A stretch of 57,735 bases of DNA from a virus, in IMG/VR virus record IMGVR_UViG_3300017575_000049, positions 1 to 57,735 of that record; one strand, given 5' to 3'. Shown here in pieces: positions 27,073 to 36,329 of the stretch. Each line of letters begins with the position of its first letter. Within the stretch, counting starts at the first letter, position 1. A program made the translations under genes and the position numbers. The notes under the pieces were generated by a model. That model was not told where the DNA came from, did not search any database, and saw only the letters and a program-made list of their open reading frames with translations.

Positions 27073-30000
27073 CTACTGGAATGCGCCGAACGTCATCTGT
27101 TGTCCGTCGGTGACAAGGTCATCCCAGTCGAATCCCATGGTGTTGACAATCGGCTCGACCTTTCCGCGGAGCTCCTTTTCGGCCATCTTCTCCGTGTCAG
27201 GCACGAACGATGCCGGGATGCGCTCGGGGTATGCAACCGAGATAGCATCGACAACCCGGCCACACTCTGGTGGGTCAGGTCGCTCATCTGTCGGGAACTG
27301 GCCTCCATAGTCGTATGCTGCAGGATACCGGTCACCTCTGACCTTCTCGATGTAGACCCGCATCGGCTTGGAGCCTTCACCCAGTTCCTCGTGTGGGATA
27401 TTCGCGGTGGCGTACTTTGCTCCACGATAGGTTGGACTGGGTGTCGAGATGTACCGACCGCCATAGTCGCGGTCAGTGTCCGTCACATCATAGTTCTCAT
27501 CGTCTGTGAGCTCCGCCACTGTCTTGTAGCCGTACTCATCGAGTGGCTTGGAGATGCCCTTTGGCCGAGCGAGCTCCTCGACGGGCACCACACCGGCAAT
27601 AGCATCGTCCCAGAGCTGGCGCAGATATGGTTCGATGCGGTCGCGTGGGTCAGGTGCGAGCAACAGGTCTGTCAGTACGCGCTTCTGGGCCCGTCTGGTG
27701 ATAGTCGCAGAGTCAGAGCGGACGTACTCGAATCCCGTGATGTCGATATTATCTGCAGGGTCATACTCGGCTAACACGGTCTCGTAGGTTGCATAGGTGA
27801 CCGATGACTCATACTTCAACTGGCTCAGGTCGGCTTCGTCGGCCAGACAGGCATCGCTTCCCCCAGGGTAGGCGTCTGCAGTAGGGGTGTCCAGCCAGCC
27901 AGCATCATCGTCCCAGACAAGGTGCTCGCTGTACCGCTTTTTGACCGCACCAGCGTCTGCTGCGGGCGTAAAGTGGTGGGCGCCGGTTCCCGAATCTGAG
28001 TCGGCCATGTAGAACAGGGTCGACGAGACGTTCTCCAGCTCGACTGCCAGCTGGTGTGCATCGTCGGGTGCAAAGCGGTACATCTCCTGGACGAATGTGT
28101 CATACTCCTGCTCGACGATGTCGATACCCTCATCCGACCACTGCTTGGTTGCATCGAGCGTGGGCGCGTTTGGAATGGATGTAACCGCTGAATCTGTATC
28201 GCCACCGACGATATATGCCTCAGAATCGTATGTTGTCTGCAGATACGATGTCAGGGTCTCGGCCGTCATAGTGATGACCTGTCGACCGGCAATGGTGATG
28301 CCCTCAGCCACCTTTCTGTCGTACAGTCGGAATCCCTTTCCACCAGCTGAATCGGAGTCACCCATCACCCCATAGACCGAGTTGGTGACACGTTTGACGG
28401 CACTGTAGAGCTCGCCGGTGTACTGATACTTGAGTTCGATGAGCTCATCAATGGTCTCGCGGATGAACGATTCCTTGACCGTTGGCTTGAGCACCCACTC
28501 CCACTCGACCTGCATATCGAACATCTCTCGAAGCGAGCCATCAGGCGTCTTCACTCCCTTGTACTCGATGCGGTCGACAGTCGCGTATGACTCTCCCTTC
28601 GGGACGACCGCAAACGGTCGGTTGTCGACCGGAAACCGGTAGCAGTCGGCCTCGGTGTACGATGACTCGGCCAGTGCATCATCGCCACCGACGATGGTGT
28701 CGGTCCCGAGGTTCATCATCGAAAACAGGCTTGGGTACATCGACGACAGGTCAGGGTAGACACAGTTGCGGTGGACACCAGGCTTCGGGTCGAACACGCG
28801 GGCGCCGTGATAGACTCCCTCGTCCGGCTCGACATTTGTCGGCAGGACGTATCCGGACTCGTAAGCCCGTCGGCAAAACAGGGTATCAAGCATTGGGCCA
28901 TTGTTGTTACAGGTCGACCAGAGTCCACCAGTCAGCTCACGCAGGTTGGCGTACAGGTCAAGTAAGCCAGCCTCTCGCTCGATGCCCACAACGGCCTGTA
29001 CGTCGCGAGCATTGTATGCCAGAAACTCGACCGGCTCGTCGCGCCAGGCTGCATCAAGTTCATCACCAGCAAACTCGACCTTTCCAAAGCCAAGCTCAGC
29101 CTCGGCAACTGAATCCAGGGTGTACGAGTCAAGCTCGCGATACTGGGTCTTTCGGTACGCAGAAAGCATATCCAGCGTCGAGATATCCTGCAGTGAGTAG
29201 CTGATTACCTCATCACCGGTACGGTGTTCGACCCAGACACCAGGGTTCCCGGTCCGGACCCAGTCTTTGATAGCGAATGACTGGACGTTGTATGACCGCT
29301 GGATGATGTACGGAATATCGAATCCGTCGGTGTTCCAGCCGGTCACCATATCGAACTCGCGAGCAAGCATCCACTCGTGAAACGAATCAAGCATCTGTGT
29401 CTCACCGTCATAGATAGTGATGTCGTCCGCATCGAGCGACAGGCCGAATGACTCAGTCCGCTCTGCAACCGCCTGCTCGATGGCCGTTGCATCATCGGGC
29501 CAGTCAGGCCCACGGAGTCCCCACACCCGGTAGGTATCCTCGTAGTTATCGTGAGCTGTAATGGCGCTTATCTCGTTTTTGGCTCGGCTTGCATCGGGGA
29601 ACCCGCCACCGTAGGTCAACACCTCGATATCGAAGGTACACACGCGTGGTGGAACATCTGGTGCCTCATCCGGAACCAGGTCCTGCGTCAGCGAGTTGCC
29701 TGGCGACCAGTTCTCCATACGTACGGTCATCGTCTCGCCCGGTGCTGGTGTTGGACCACGGAACCCCTGATAGATACCAGTCGAGATGAGAAACCGACGG
29801 ACAAACGGGATATCTGCCTCGAATGTGCGGTCATAGACATCACGGAGGGCGCTCCCACCTGCCCCCTTGGAGACAACATCGTTTGGCTCTCTGACAATCA
29901 CCCGAGCGGTTGGCTCATCAGTGATGCTACAGGCCGTTGCTGGGTCATGACTGACCACCGCATCGGTCGACTCAGTCAGGACGGTCGCCAGCAGCGCTGG

Positions 30001-30306
30001 GTCATCAGGTAGGTCATGTTCAGTTTGCAGCCAGTCAAGGTCAGCTGCACGAAGGTCGGCCTCAACCCCGACAACACGCCGGTCGTTCAGGGTCCCCGAC
30101 GGGTCGGTCGCGAACGCTGACAATGGAATGTGGAAATACGGCCAGAATCCTTCAACGCGATACCGTCTGGACGTTCCATCAGCCGTGCGAGAGCGTACGT
30201 AGATAATGGGTGTCGGGTGCCGATAGCCCGTTTCGACCACCTCGTATGAGACGTCAGTGAGCAACTGCTGCGCACGTGCATCTGCAAGTGTACTCGATAG
30301 GTCCAT
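27073..30306 (-). CDS. polB: Family B DNA polymerase
   Basis: A 1077-residue replicative polymerase. The 3'-5' exonuclease motifs are FDIE (about 225-228), TGWNTDGFD (about 322-330) and YNARD (about 431-435). The polymerase motifs are A, DLSSMYPS (about 519-526), B, KRVTNSVYGVMG (about 638-649), and C, DTDS (703-706). All catalytic Asp/Glu residues are in place. Length exceeds archaeal PolB by about 200 residues, partly from a C-terminal extension. The very C-terminus, QMTFGAF, resembles a sliding-clamp (PIP) box, so it may use the host PCNA. A TATA-like GTAAAGTAT stands about 25 nt before the ATG. Confidence 0.95.
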   Translation of the reverse strand: MDLSSTLADARAQQLLTDVSYEVVETGYRHPTPIIYVRSRTADGTSRRYRVEGFWPYFHIPLSAFATDPSGTLNDRRVVGVEADLRAADLDWLQTEHDLPDDPALLATVLTESTDAVVSHDPATACSITDEPTARVIVREPNDVVSKGAGGSALRDVYDRTFEADIPFVRRFLISTGIYQGFRGPTPAPGETMTVRMENWSPGNSLTQDLVPDEAPDVPPRVCTFDIEVLTYGGGFPDASRAKNEISAITAHDNYEDTYRVWGLRGPDWPDDATAIEQAVAERTESFGLSLDADDITIYDGETQMLDSFHEWMLAREFDMVTGWNTDGFDIPYIIQRSYNVQSFAIKDWVRTGNPGVWVEHRTGDEVISYSLQDISTLDMLSAYRKTQYRELDSYTLDSVAEAELGFGKVEFAGDELDAAWRDEPVEFLAYNARDVQAVVGIEREAGLLDLYANLRELTGGLWSTCNNNGPMLDTLFCRRAYESGYVLPTNVEPDEGVYHGARVFDPKPGVHRNCVYPDLSSMYPSLFSMMNLGTDTIVGGDDALAESSYTEADCYRFPVDNRPFAVVPKGESYATVDRIEYKGVKTPDGSLREMFDMQVEWEWVLKPTVKESFIRETIDELIELKYQYTGELYSAVKRVTNSVYGVMGDSDSAGGKGFRLYDRKVAEGITIAGRQVITMTAETLTSYLQTTYDSEAYIVGGDTDSAVTSIPNAPTLDATKQWSDEGIDIVEQEYDTFVQEMYRFAPDDAHQLAVELENVSSTLFYMADSDSGTGAHHFTPAADAGAVKKRYSEHLVWDDDAGWLDTPTADAYPGGSDACLADEADLSQLKYESSVTYATYETVLAEYDPADNIDITGFEYVRSDSATITRRAQKRVLTDLLLAPDPRDRIEPYLRQLWDDAIAGVVPVEELARPKGISKPLDEYGYKTVAELTDDENYDVTDTDRDYGGRYISTPSPTYRGAKYATANIPHEELGEGSKPMRVYIEKVRGDRYPAAYDYGGQFPTDERPDPPECGRVVDAISVAYPERIPASFVPDTEKMAEKELRGKVEPIVNTMGFDWDDLVTDGQQMTFGAFQ

Positions 30307-30586
30307 ACACCGATGTATGAGTCTGGAATACTTTACTCTTGTTCAAACTACCACTGTGGTTGTGTGCCCTGTCACCTCCCGGCCAGGCATCGGGGGGCGA
30401 CTATGCACGCGCGTCGGGACACCGAGGGGGCACGATGGCCCACGATTATCCCATCAGAAGTCATCGAAGATGGCTCCTGGCTCAGTGCGGTCAATGGACA
30501 ACACTCAGCTGCGGGCTCGACACCGACGCAGGCCCAACCGACCGATGAGAAAAGCACCAGTCTGTCGGGCATCCCGGCCTGACCCT

Positions 30587-30658
30587 GTCGGCAAACGTGC
30601 CGACGGCCGGGAACGTGGAGATGCGGACTCGAACCGCAACATAGCCACCGTGGCTCCA
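30587..30658 (-). ncRNA. Structured element with tRNA T-arm-like hairpin
   Basis: Read on the minus strand just after the stop of the 51-residue gene: TGGAG, then a hairpin AGCCA-CGG-TGGCT, then a perfect T-arm (TGCGG TTCGAGT CCGCA, 30622-30638), then CTCCA pairing with the first TGGAG. A further hairpin, GTCGGCA-CGTT-TGCCGAC, lies at 30587-30604. No D-arm or anticodon arm can be drawn, so it is not a normal tRNA. It may be a tRNA fragment, an old attachment site or a small RNA. The rest of 30307-30586 shows no convincing gene apart from the polB promoter. Confidence 0.35.
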
Positions 30659-30814
30659 TCACTGACGTGCATCATCTTGCTTGATATCCTGAAGAATTAC
30701 TCTGGCCATTTCCAGTTGCTGGTCCATTGAATTGGAGAGGAGGATTGCTTCCTCAAGCGTGGTAAGCTGCGTGGCTTCCGAGGCATATCTACTGCGTTTC
30801 GTGTTCCAGCTCAC
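30659..30814 (-). CDS. 51-residue helical protein
   Basis: A small gene starting with GTG whose codon overlaps the TGA of the upstream gene (GTGA at 30811-30814). The product has a protein-like helical run (TTLEEAILLSNSMDQQLEMA, then RVILQDIKQDDARQ). Base composition and coupling support it. It is probably the last gene of a two-gene unit with the coiled-coil protein. Function unknown. Confidence 0.6.
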   Translation of the reverse strand: MSWNTKRSRYASEATQLTTLEEAILLSNSMDQQLEMARVILQDIKQDDARQ

Positions 30815-31335
30815 TCGGTGTCACCTGGCAGGTTGAACATCGACTCCAGCTGGTCGAGCCGTGATTCGATATCATCCAGCCGGTTTTGCATGGCCGTTAC
30901 CTCGCCCAACTCATCGGTGAGCGTCTGGACACTCTCATCTGTCAGGGCAACCTCGATGTGCATCTGTGTTGCACCTGGCGTCGTTGCTGACACATCGGTC
31001 GATGTCGGTGTCTCAGGGACTGAATCTGTAGCATCTGACGACTGTTCGTTGACCGTGTACCCTGGCTCTGTCTCGTCACGAGCGGTTCCTGCAAGGGCAG
31101 TGAGATACTTTTTGAGTTGTGAACGTACCATCGTCTCTGGATTGGGCGCGGTTGTCGGGTATTCTATCTGGAAGCCAACCTGGTCTTTCTCTGCATCAGC
31201 GTCGGTCTCCAGGACACGATACACCGGCCCCAGATCGCCAGTGTCGACCCGACGGACCGCAGCAATGTCGATATCGTGGTCTCTCGCTTCCCGCTCAACG
31301 AGACGTTCGAAGGTCTCGTCTGTCCCTGCGCTCAT
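30811..31335 (-). CDS. Coiled-coil-tailed acidic protein
   Basis: A 174-residue protein. The first 70 residues are mixed alpha/beta (VRRVDTGDLGPVYRVLETDA), then a Thr/Pro/Ser-rich linker (about 90-125), then a C-terminal heptad-like helix (VQTLTDELGEVTAMQNRLDD, then IESRLDQLESMF) that should trimerise or dimerise. Family not recognised. It lies upstream of and overlaps the 51-residue gene, in the polB neighbourhood. Confidence 0.5.
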   Translation of the reverse strand: MSAGTDETFERLVEREARDHDIDIAAVRRVDTGDLGPVYRVLETDADAEKDQVGFQIEYPTTAPNPETMVRSQLKKYLTALAGTARDETEPGYTVNEQSSDATDSVPETPTSTDVSATTPGATQMHIEVALTDESVQTLTDELGEVTAMQNRLDDIESRLDQLESMFNLPGDTE

Positions 31336-31515
31336 CGGTTATTCATATGTGCTTGGTGATGTTAATAGTTGTGCAAACCTGCTTTAATCAGGCGTAGCGA
31401 CTACCGATAGTACACGCCTCCCCCACGCCGGCCTCGGCGTTTTGCTGGGAACCTGACTATGCGGTGATAGCACCCGAGAGGGAATGGGCTCGCGATAGTA
31501 GGCGAATGCATAGAA

Positions 31516-31537
31516 CTTAACTATGTCACCTGCATAC
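31516..31537 (+). promoter_or_regulatory. Reductase promoter with GCATAC box
   Basis: CTTAACTATG (31516-31525) is followed by GCATAC (31532-31537), the same spacing as in the promoter of the gene at 46810-47700 (TTAAGTATAT...GCATAC). The start codon is 28 nt further on, so this transcript has a short leader, unlike most others with this box. The 230-bp gap before the reductase otherwise shows no gene. Confidence 0.6.
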
Positions 31538-31565
31538 TATCATACCCGCGGAGACACAGATTACG

Positions 31566-34055
31566 ATGACCAATACAGACGACATTGTGCTACCACGTAA
31601 GTCGGTAGACGACGATGTATCACTCGAAGAACGACTAACAGACAACATCCGGTTCGGTGCCGGGCCAGCGCGGTACTTCCTTGACGGTGAGGACTGGAGC
31701 GACGTGTTCCACCGTGTGGCCCGCAACGTCGCGCTCGGCGACCTGGTCCACATTGCTGGTCGACCATCGTCGTTTCCACAGGAACTGATTCGTGACCGCG
31801 CTCGTGATAGATTTCACGGTGATTCCGTAGCACTCACAGAGTCCGCGCTACCATACGTTGACACAGAGGCGCTGTATGACCACCTTGAAGCAGACTATCC
31901 AGCGGTCCACGAGACACTGACCGAGACTGCAGATACGTTCGAGCGCATGATGCGCCAACAGCGGTTCATGCCAAACTCACCAGCATTGATGAACGCTGGT
32001 GGCACACTCCAGCAGCTCTCTGCGTGTTTCACTGCAAGTCCAGGCGATGCGATGGTCAATGGCGATGATATCGACCGTGAGTCCATCATGCAGGCAGCCT
32101 CCGATGCTGCAGCCATCTTCAAGTCCGGCGGTGGTGTCGGCTATGCCTTCCACCATCTTCGGCCGAAGGGGGCACACATCGGGTCGACAGAGGGGGTCAG
32201 CTCTGGCCCGCTCTCGTTTATGCAAATTTACGACACGGTCTGCCTATCTGTCTCACAGGGTGGCAAGCGACGTGGCGCCCAGATGGGTATCATGCACGTC
32301 CAGCACCCCGACATTGGCCGATTCATGCTCGCCAAGCGTGGTGAGGATAATCTCACGAACTTCAACCTCAGTGCAGGGCTGACCGATGCGTTCATCGATG
32401 CGGTCGAGAACGATGAGCTACTCACCCTGTATGACCCCGAGGTTGGGTTCCAGCCGACCGATGACCCCCAGCCGTTCTCGGTGGTCGCCGAGTCGGCCCA
32501 CTTCTTCGACCCAGCGTTTGAAGATGCGTGGAATGACAAGTTCGACAAGCCCGGTATGGGGTTAGACGGCAAGCCTGTTCACGAGAACTTCTGGCGGGAC
32601 TACCAGGATGAGATGTCTGACCCCGATGCATTTGATGTGTTCCGTGAAGACCTCGACCTGGAGCTGGGTGCTCCCCTCAGGGTCCCCGCCCGATTCCTCT
32701 GGCAAATTCTTGTTGACGGCGCCCACAACAATGGCGAGCCTGGATTCGTTTATCTCGATGAGATAAACCGAGAACACTCGTTCGATGTGGAGGAACACCC
32801 AGACCACTACATCCACTCGACAAACCCATGCAGCGAGCAACCACTTGAGAACTACGAGGCCTGCAATCTCGGGCACGTCAACCTCTCACTGTTGCTCACC
32901 GAGGATGCACCAACGTACGACGCCTGGCTAACCGACAAATTTGACGATATCGAATTTGACGACTACCGGCATACATCACTTGTGCACGAGTATGTGAATG
33001 AGGCACTCGACCAGCAGGCCTTCGAGCAGGTCGTCGATATGGGGACACGGTTCCTCGATAACGTCGTGACAATGTCACGGTTCCCCGATGAGGTCCCGCA
33101 GACATCTGAAGAGGTCGGCAAGAAGCGAAAGATAGGCCTTGGACTGATGGGATTCCACCAGCTGGCAATTCAGATGGGTATCAGGTATGGCTCGAGCGCA
33201 GGCCAGGCACTTGCGGGCACCATCATGCAGCGTATCGATGCACGTGCCACACAGACCTCACACGAGCTGTCGGACACACGCGGTGTGTTCCCGCAGTACG
33301 AGGAGTCAAAGTGGGCAGCTCCAACCGAGTACCCCGACTGGTTCCAGAAGCACGCACATCTATCAGCCGAGGCACACGCCGACGGGTACCGGATGCGCAA
33401 TCACAACGTCACGACTATCGCACCGACCGGCACCACCTCGATGATAGGCGACACAACGGCCGGATGTGAGCCCATCTTTTCGGTGGCGTTCTTCAAGAAC
33501 GTGGGTGACGACATTCAGGGCGACGAGATGCTTGTGGAGTTCGACGACTACTTCCTTCGGGTTCTGGAAGCCAACGACATCGACGTCGAGGCCGTCAAGA
33601 CCGAGGCAGTCGACCAGATGCAGAACAACGAGTTTGATGGTATCGAGGGACTGAGCCAGGTGCCTGATGCACTGGGCGATATCTTTGTGACTGCGGGTGC
33701 GCTGACCCCAGCCCAGCATGTCGACATGCAGTCAGCATTCCAGAATCACGTTGATTCGGCTATCTCCAAGACAATCAATCTCCCCAACGAGGCCACCATC
33801 GGCGCGGTCGGCGATGCTATCCTCCTGGCACTCAACCGGGGTATCAAGGGCGCAACGGTCTACCGAGATGGCTCGCGACAGGAGCAGGTCAAGACGACTC
33901 GCATGGACAACGAGCTCGAATCCGCATCGGTCGACGCACTGGCTGCAGAACTTGCTGAGACGTACGACTCGGAGACGCTATCGGCACTTGTCGATGCACT
34001 CTCCCCTGAGACACCGACCGCTGGTGGCGATACACCGGCCCCTGCTGACGACTGA
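31566..34055 (+). CDS. nrdJ: Class II (adenosylcobalamin-dependent) ribonucleotide reductase, lacking C-terminal zinc ribbon
   Basis: An 829-residue enzyme that makes deoxyribonucleotides. Visible are FMPNSPALMNAGG with the first redox Cys (Cys154 in LSACF), the GGGVGY loop, the active-site N-x-C-x-E (NPCSEQP, Asn420, Cys422, Glu424), the second redox Cys region (EACNLGHVNLS, Cys434) and the phosphate-binding APTGTTSMIGD. There is no radical-generating R2 or activase gene nearby, as expected for class II. The chain ends with TGA at 34053 in the flexible linker, just where the usual enzyme continues into its C-terminal zinc ribbon. That ribbon is found as a separate frame 9 bases on. Confidence 0.92.
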   Translation: MTNTDDIVLPRKSVDDDVSLEERLTDNIRFGAGPARYFLDGEDWSDVFHRVARNVALGDLVHIAGRPSSFPQELIRDRARDRFHGDSVALTESALPYVDTEALYDHLEADYPAVHETLTETADTFERMMRQQRFMPNSPALMNAGGTLQQLSACFTASPGDAMVNGDDIDRESIMQAASDAAAIFKSGGGVGYAFHHLRPKGAHIGSTEGVSSGPLSFMQIYDTVCLSVSQGGKRRGAQMGIMHVQHPDIGRFMLAKRGEDNLTNFNLSAGLTDAFIDAVENDELLTLYDPEVGFQPTDDPQPFSVVAESAHFFDPAFEDAWNDKFDKPGMGLDGKPVHENFWRDYQDEMSDPDAFDVFREDLDLELGAPLRVPARFLWQILVDGAHNNGEPGFVYLDEINREHSFDVEEHPDHYIHSTNPCSEQPLENYEACNLGHVNLSLLLTEDAPTYDAWLTDKFDDIEFDDYRHTSLVHEYVNEALDQQAFEQVVDMGTRFLDNVVTMSRFPDEVPQTSEEVGKKRKIGLGLMGFHQLAIQMGIRYGSSAGQALAGTIMQRIDARATQTSHELSDTRGVFPQYEESKWAAPTEYPDWFQKHAHLSAEAHADGYRMRNHNVTTIAPTGTTSMIGDTTAGCEPIFSVAFFKNVGDDIQGDEMLVEFDDYFLRVLEANDIDVEAVKTEAVDQMQNNEFDGIEGLSQVPDALGDIFVTAGALTPAQHVDMQSAFQNHVDSAISKTINLPNEATIGAVGDAILLALNRGIKGATVYRDGSRQEQVKTTRMDNELESASVDALAAELAETYDSETLSALVDALSPETPTAGGDTPAPADD

Positions 34056-34064
34056 AAGAGACCA

Positions 34065-34181
34065 ATGACAATTATTACACGCGGTACGATGGAACAGTGT
34101 CCAACTTGCGGTGAGCATGCGCTTGTCCCAACCGAGGGATGTGGCATCTGTCAGATGTGCGGTGACAGTCCCTGTAAGTAA
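34065..34181 (+). CDS. Detached C-terminal zinc ribbon/redox tail of the class II reductase
   Basis: A 38-residue protein with MEQCPTCGEHALVPTEGCGI and then CQMCGDSPCK. This is the well-known end of NrdJ enzymes: CPxCG...EGCxxCxxCGxSxC, whose last cysteines re-reduce the active site. It lies in the same frame as the reductase, four codons after its TGA (TGA at 34053, ATG at 34065). It is therefore either translated on its own to work in trans, or made by readthrough. Too short for most gene finders. Confidence 0.8.
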   Translation: MTIITRGTMEQCPTCGEHALVPTEGCGICQMCGDSPCK

Positions 34182-34283
34182 CACATATTTACCACGACAT
34201 TCGTATTCCAGTGTTCGAACCATCAGTGACATCACGTCCCGTCCGACTCATGGACTGCGTGGCGACTACTGATAGGATGCATA

Positions 34284-34601
34284 GTGAATCAACCACCCCT
34301 TCTTCCCCCAATCATGTTCCCCCATATCAGTCCCATCCTCACCCACCTGACGGTAGCGGTTGCTGCGTTCGGGATGGGTGTGGCCGTGGGACTCTTCGTC
34401 TGCGACGGTCCGCTCGGTAAGCGTCGGGTCCGTCGGTCAATCGCGCTTGCTGTCACAACGGTTTGGGTGCTCTCGGTCGGCGCTGAGATTCTTGTTTCCG
34501 GATACAGTACCAGTTTCCTCGTCCATGGTATCATGGGCTCGGTAACCGGATTCCTGCTCTCCGAAGACGGCCTGGATATCACCATTGGCAACGCACAGTG
34601 A
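34284..34601 (+). CDS. Small membrane protein
   Basis: A 105-residue protein with hydrophobic helices (LTVAVAAFGMGVAVGLFVC, IALAVTTVWVLSVGAEILV and a weaker FLVHGIMGSVTGFLL). GTG at 34284 is the first start; an ATG at 34314 gives a 95-residue product that looks more like a leaderless start. Function unknown. It is followed by another tiny membrane protein gene. Confidence 0.5.
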   Translation: MNQPPLLPPIMFPHISPILTHLTVAVAAFGMGVAVGLFVCDGPLGKRRVRRSIALAVTTVWVLSVGAEILVSGYSTSFLVHGIMGSVTGFLLSEDGLDITIGNAQ

Positions 34602-34627
34602 CGAATAATCAGAAACCAGATGGCCCC

Positions 34628-34738
34628 ATGGCTGGCATCGTTCTGACCGCACGACTCATCTTCTCCGTGCTGATGGCAGTGTTCTTTGTCATCGTCGGAG
34701 AAAGCGCTGTTGCAGTCTTACTGCAATTGCTCGGCTAA
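34628..34738 (+). CDS. 36-residue single-helix membrane protein
   Basis: A short frame from the ATG at 34628 encoding ARLIFSVLMAVFFVIVGESA followed by a Val/Leu helix, so nearly the whole chain is membrane helix. It ends overlapping by 4 bp the convergent gene at 34735. It may act with the upstream membrane protein. Small size makes this moderate. Confidence 0.45.
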   Translation: MAGIVLTARLIFSVLMAVFFVIVGESAVAVLLQLLG

Positions 34739-35106
34739 TCCCGCAGCATCAGGTCCTCGTTTCCTGTACAGGGTTCGTGGGCCACACAGCGAGTCTCGAT
34801 GCGACGGCGTCGACTGTCGACAGCCACCGCATCTGCGGTCGCGGTACACGCATCATTGTCGCACACAACGCTGATAGCGGGATCAGTAAATATCCGATAG
34901 CCACGCTGTGGGAACTCAAGCTTGACCACGATAGTTGTAAAGTCGCACGACGGACAGTCCTGTGTGATGTGTGCAACCGGCTCAGTAACCGACACATCGA
35001 CCGACTCAAGCGCACAGTCACACGAGGGGCACCCGGTCAGTCCAGGAATCAGGCGGTCAGTCCGGTCATACCCATCATACCGATGGGGAGCACAGTTGCT
35101 ATCCAT
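34735..35106 (-). CDS. Zinc-finger protein with three CxxC-type sites
   Basis: A 123-residue protein with CPSCDCALES (about 26-35), CPSCDFTTIVVKL (about 51-63), then CDNDAC and C...C near the end. Two CxxC pairs could share one zinc and the latter another. Between them lie beta strands (VDVSVTEPVAHIT, YRIFTDPAISVV). Such zinc-ribbon proteins are common in haloarchaeal viruses; DNA or protein binding is likely but unproven. It follows the gene at 35113 by 6 bp on the same strand. Confidence 0.55.
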   Translation of the reverse strand: MDSNCAPHRYDGYDRTDRLIPGLTGCPSCDCALESVDVSVTEPVAHITQDCPSCDFTTIVVKLEFPQRGYRIFTDPAISVVCDNDACTATADAVAVDSRRRRIETRCVAHEPCTGNEDLMLRD

Positions 35107-35112
35107 CGATAC

Positions 35113-35544
35113 TCACGCGTACCGGACAAAGCTCTGTGTGAGCGTTCGTGGTATCCATATCTTACCCGACTCATTGATGTAGTCATCATCTGCAGAGATG
35201 TCGAGCTCTTCGACCATCATGTCGATGTCAAAGTACGTATCGGCATGATTTTCGACAACAGAGATATTGATGATATGAACATCGCCCAGTAGCACTGCCC
35301 CCTTGTCGCTGTTGTCATACTCGGTTCGCGCAAAGAGCAGTGGTCGGCGTGCGTCAAGCTCTTTCATTGAAAACCACTCGTGGATATAACAGATACGGTC
35401 GACTCTGGGGTGTGCCTCGACGAACATGTCCCATATCGCCCACAGTGAGTTGGCTGCCTCGCTATCCAGCTCATAATCGATGTCTTCGTCATCCTCGAAC
35501 ACCGCAAGTAACTCTGCGGGCCCTGAGACGGCTGTTGTCTGCAT
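35113..35544 (-). CDS. Uncharacterised acidic protein
   Basis: A 143-residue protein (LLAVFEDDEDIDYELDSEAA, then ICYIHEWFSMKELDARRPLL). No family recognised. A TATA-like TATTAAC on the minus strand about 25 nt upstream of the ATG suggests a leaderless transcript shared with the zinc protein at 34735. Confidence 0.5.
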   Translation of the reverse strand: MQTTAVSGPAELLAVFEDDEDIDYELDSEAANSLWAIWDMFVEAHPRVDRICYIHEWFSMKELDARRPLLFARTEYDNSDKGAVLLGDVHIINISVVENHADTYFDIDMMVEELDISADDDYINESGKIWIPRTLTQSFVRYA

Positions 35545-35668
35545 GTTACACTGTAGTATTTTGGTCGGGTTAATACTACCGCCAGACGGTCATGTCAGTC
35601 GGTCAGAAATGTTACTTAGTAAGCTTTTTATCGTGAATGTTATATGTCGTACAATAATAGTTTGAACT

Positions 35669-35980
35669 ATGAGTGCACGGGGAACACAGTCGCACGCAAT
35701 TGATATATGCTCGCTTCGGTCGTGGGTCATACAACTGATGGAGCAAGACATTCCGGTCACATCTATCTCATTGGATATCGAATCCGATGGACCGTTACTT
35801 GACTTCGAGACAGCCGTTGTTCCGGTCGGTGTTCTTAACACAATACTGCTGAATGAGCAGTATCAGAACAGATTGAGCAGCTGCTATTCAACAACTGGCG
35901 CTGATACAGTGACAATCAGTATCGCACTGGACAAACGGTTCGAGGAACTACTTACCAAGGTCGACCCAAATATCGAATAA
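35669..35980 (+). CDS. Uncharacterised small protein
   Basis: A 103-residue protein (SLRSWVIQLMEQDIPVTSIS, then TVTISIALDKRFEELL). It resembles the short HalX/DUF-type haloarchaeal proteins in shape only. TTATAT at 35640-35645 stands 24-29 nt before the ATG, fitting a leaderless transcript. It is divergent from the gene at 35113. Confidence 0.5.
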   Translation: MSARGTQSHAIDICSLRSWVIQLMEQDIPVTSISLDIESDGPLLDFETAVVPVGVLNTILLNEQYQNRLSSCYSTTGADTVTISIALDKRFEELLTKVDPNIE

Positions 35981-36056
35981 GTTGCATTTTAGGTGGACAG
36001 ACTATTATACAGTAATAGTATGCAGTTGAACGCATAAGCTTTGGCTGGAACAACCA

Positions 36057-36329
36057 TTATCCAAGTGTGCCTACCACCGCAGCCACACGAATCACACAGA
36101 ACTGGAATATAAGTCCAATAGCACCGCCCAGGATGATAAGAAGGGGGAACACCCACGCCCTGACATCGCGGAGTCGGGACCGGACCAGTGCAAAATCGCT
36201 TGCGTCACGAGCCTGCCCAACGCCGACGCCACGCTCTTGCCAGACCATACTGTAGAACGCATCAGTAGCAACACATAGGCCGATGACTGCGCCAATGACG
36301 AACGAGACGGCCAGCTGAGCTATCGTCAC
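36057..36329 (-). CDS. Small membrane protein
   Basis: A 90-residue protein with an N-terminal helix (LAVSFVIGAVIGLCVATDAF) and a C-terminal pair (VFPLLIILGGAIGLIFQFCV, then AAVVGTL). Its GTG start overlaps the stop of the kinase gene (GTGA), so the two are co-translated. Function unknown. Confidence 0.5.
   Translation of the reverse strand: MTIAQLAVSFVIGAVIGLCVATDAFYSMVWQERGVGVGQARDASDFALVRSRLRDVRAWVFPLLIILGGAIGLIFQFCVIRVAAVVGTLG

Noticed and set aside
30313-30582. Plus-strand 89-codon gene upstream of polB
   Set aside because: It lies over the divergent polB promoter and upstream hairpins, the product looks random, and there is no promoter for it.
34053-34055. TGA decoded as selenocysteine in the reductase
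   Set aside because: Haloarchaea are not known to use selenocysteine, no SECIS-like hairpin was seen near, and the stop falls in a non-catalytic linker.
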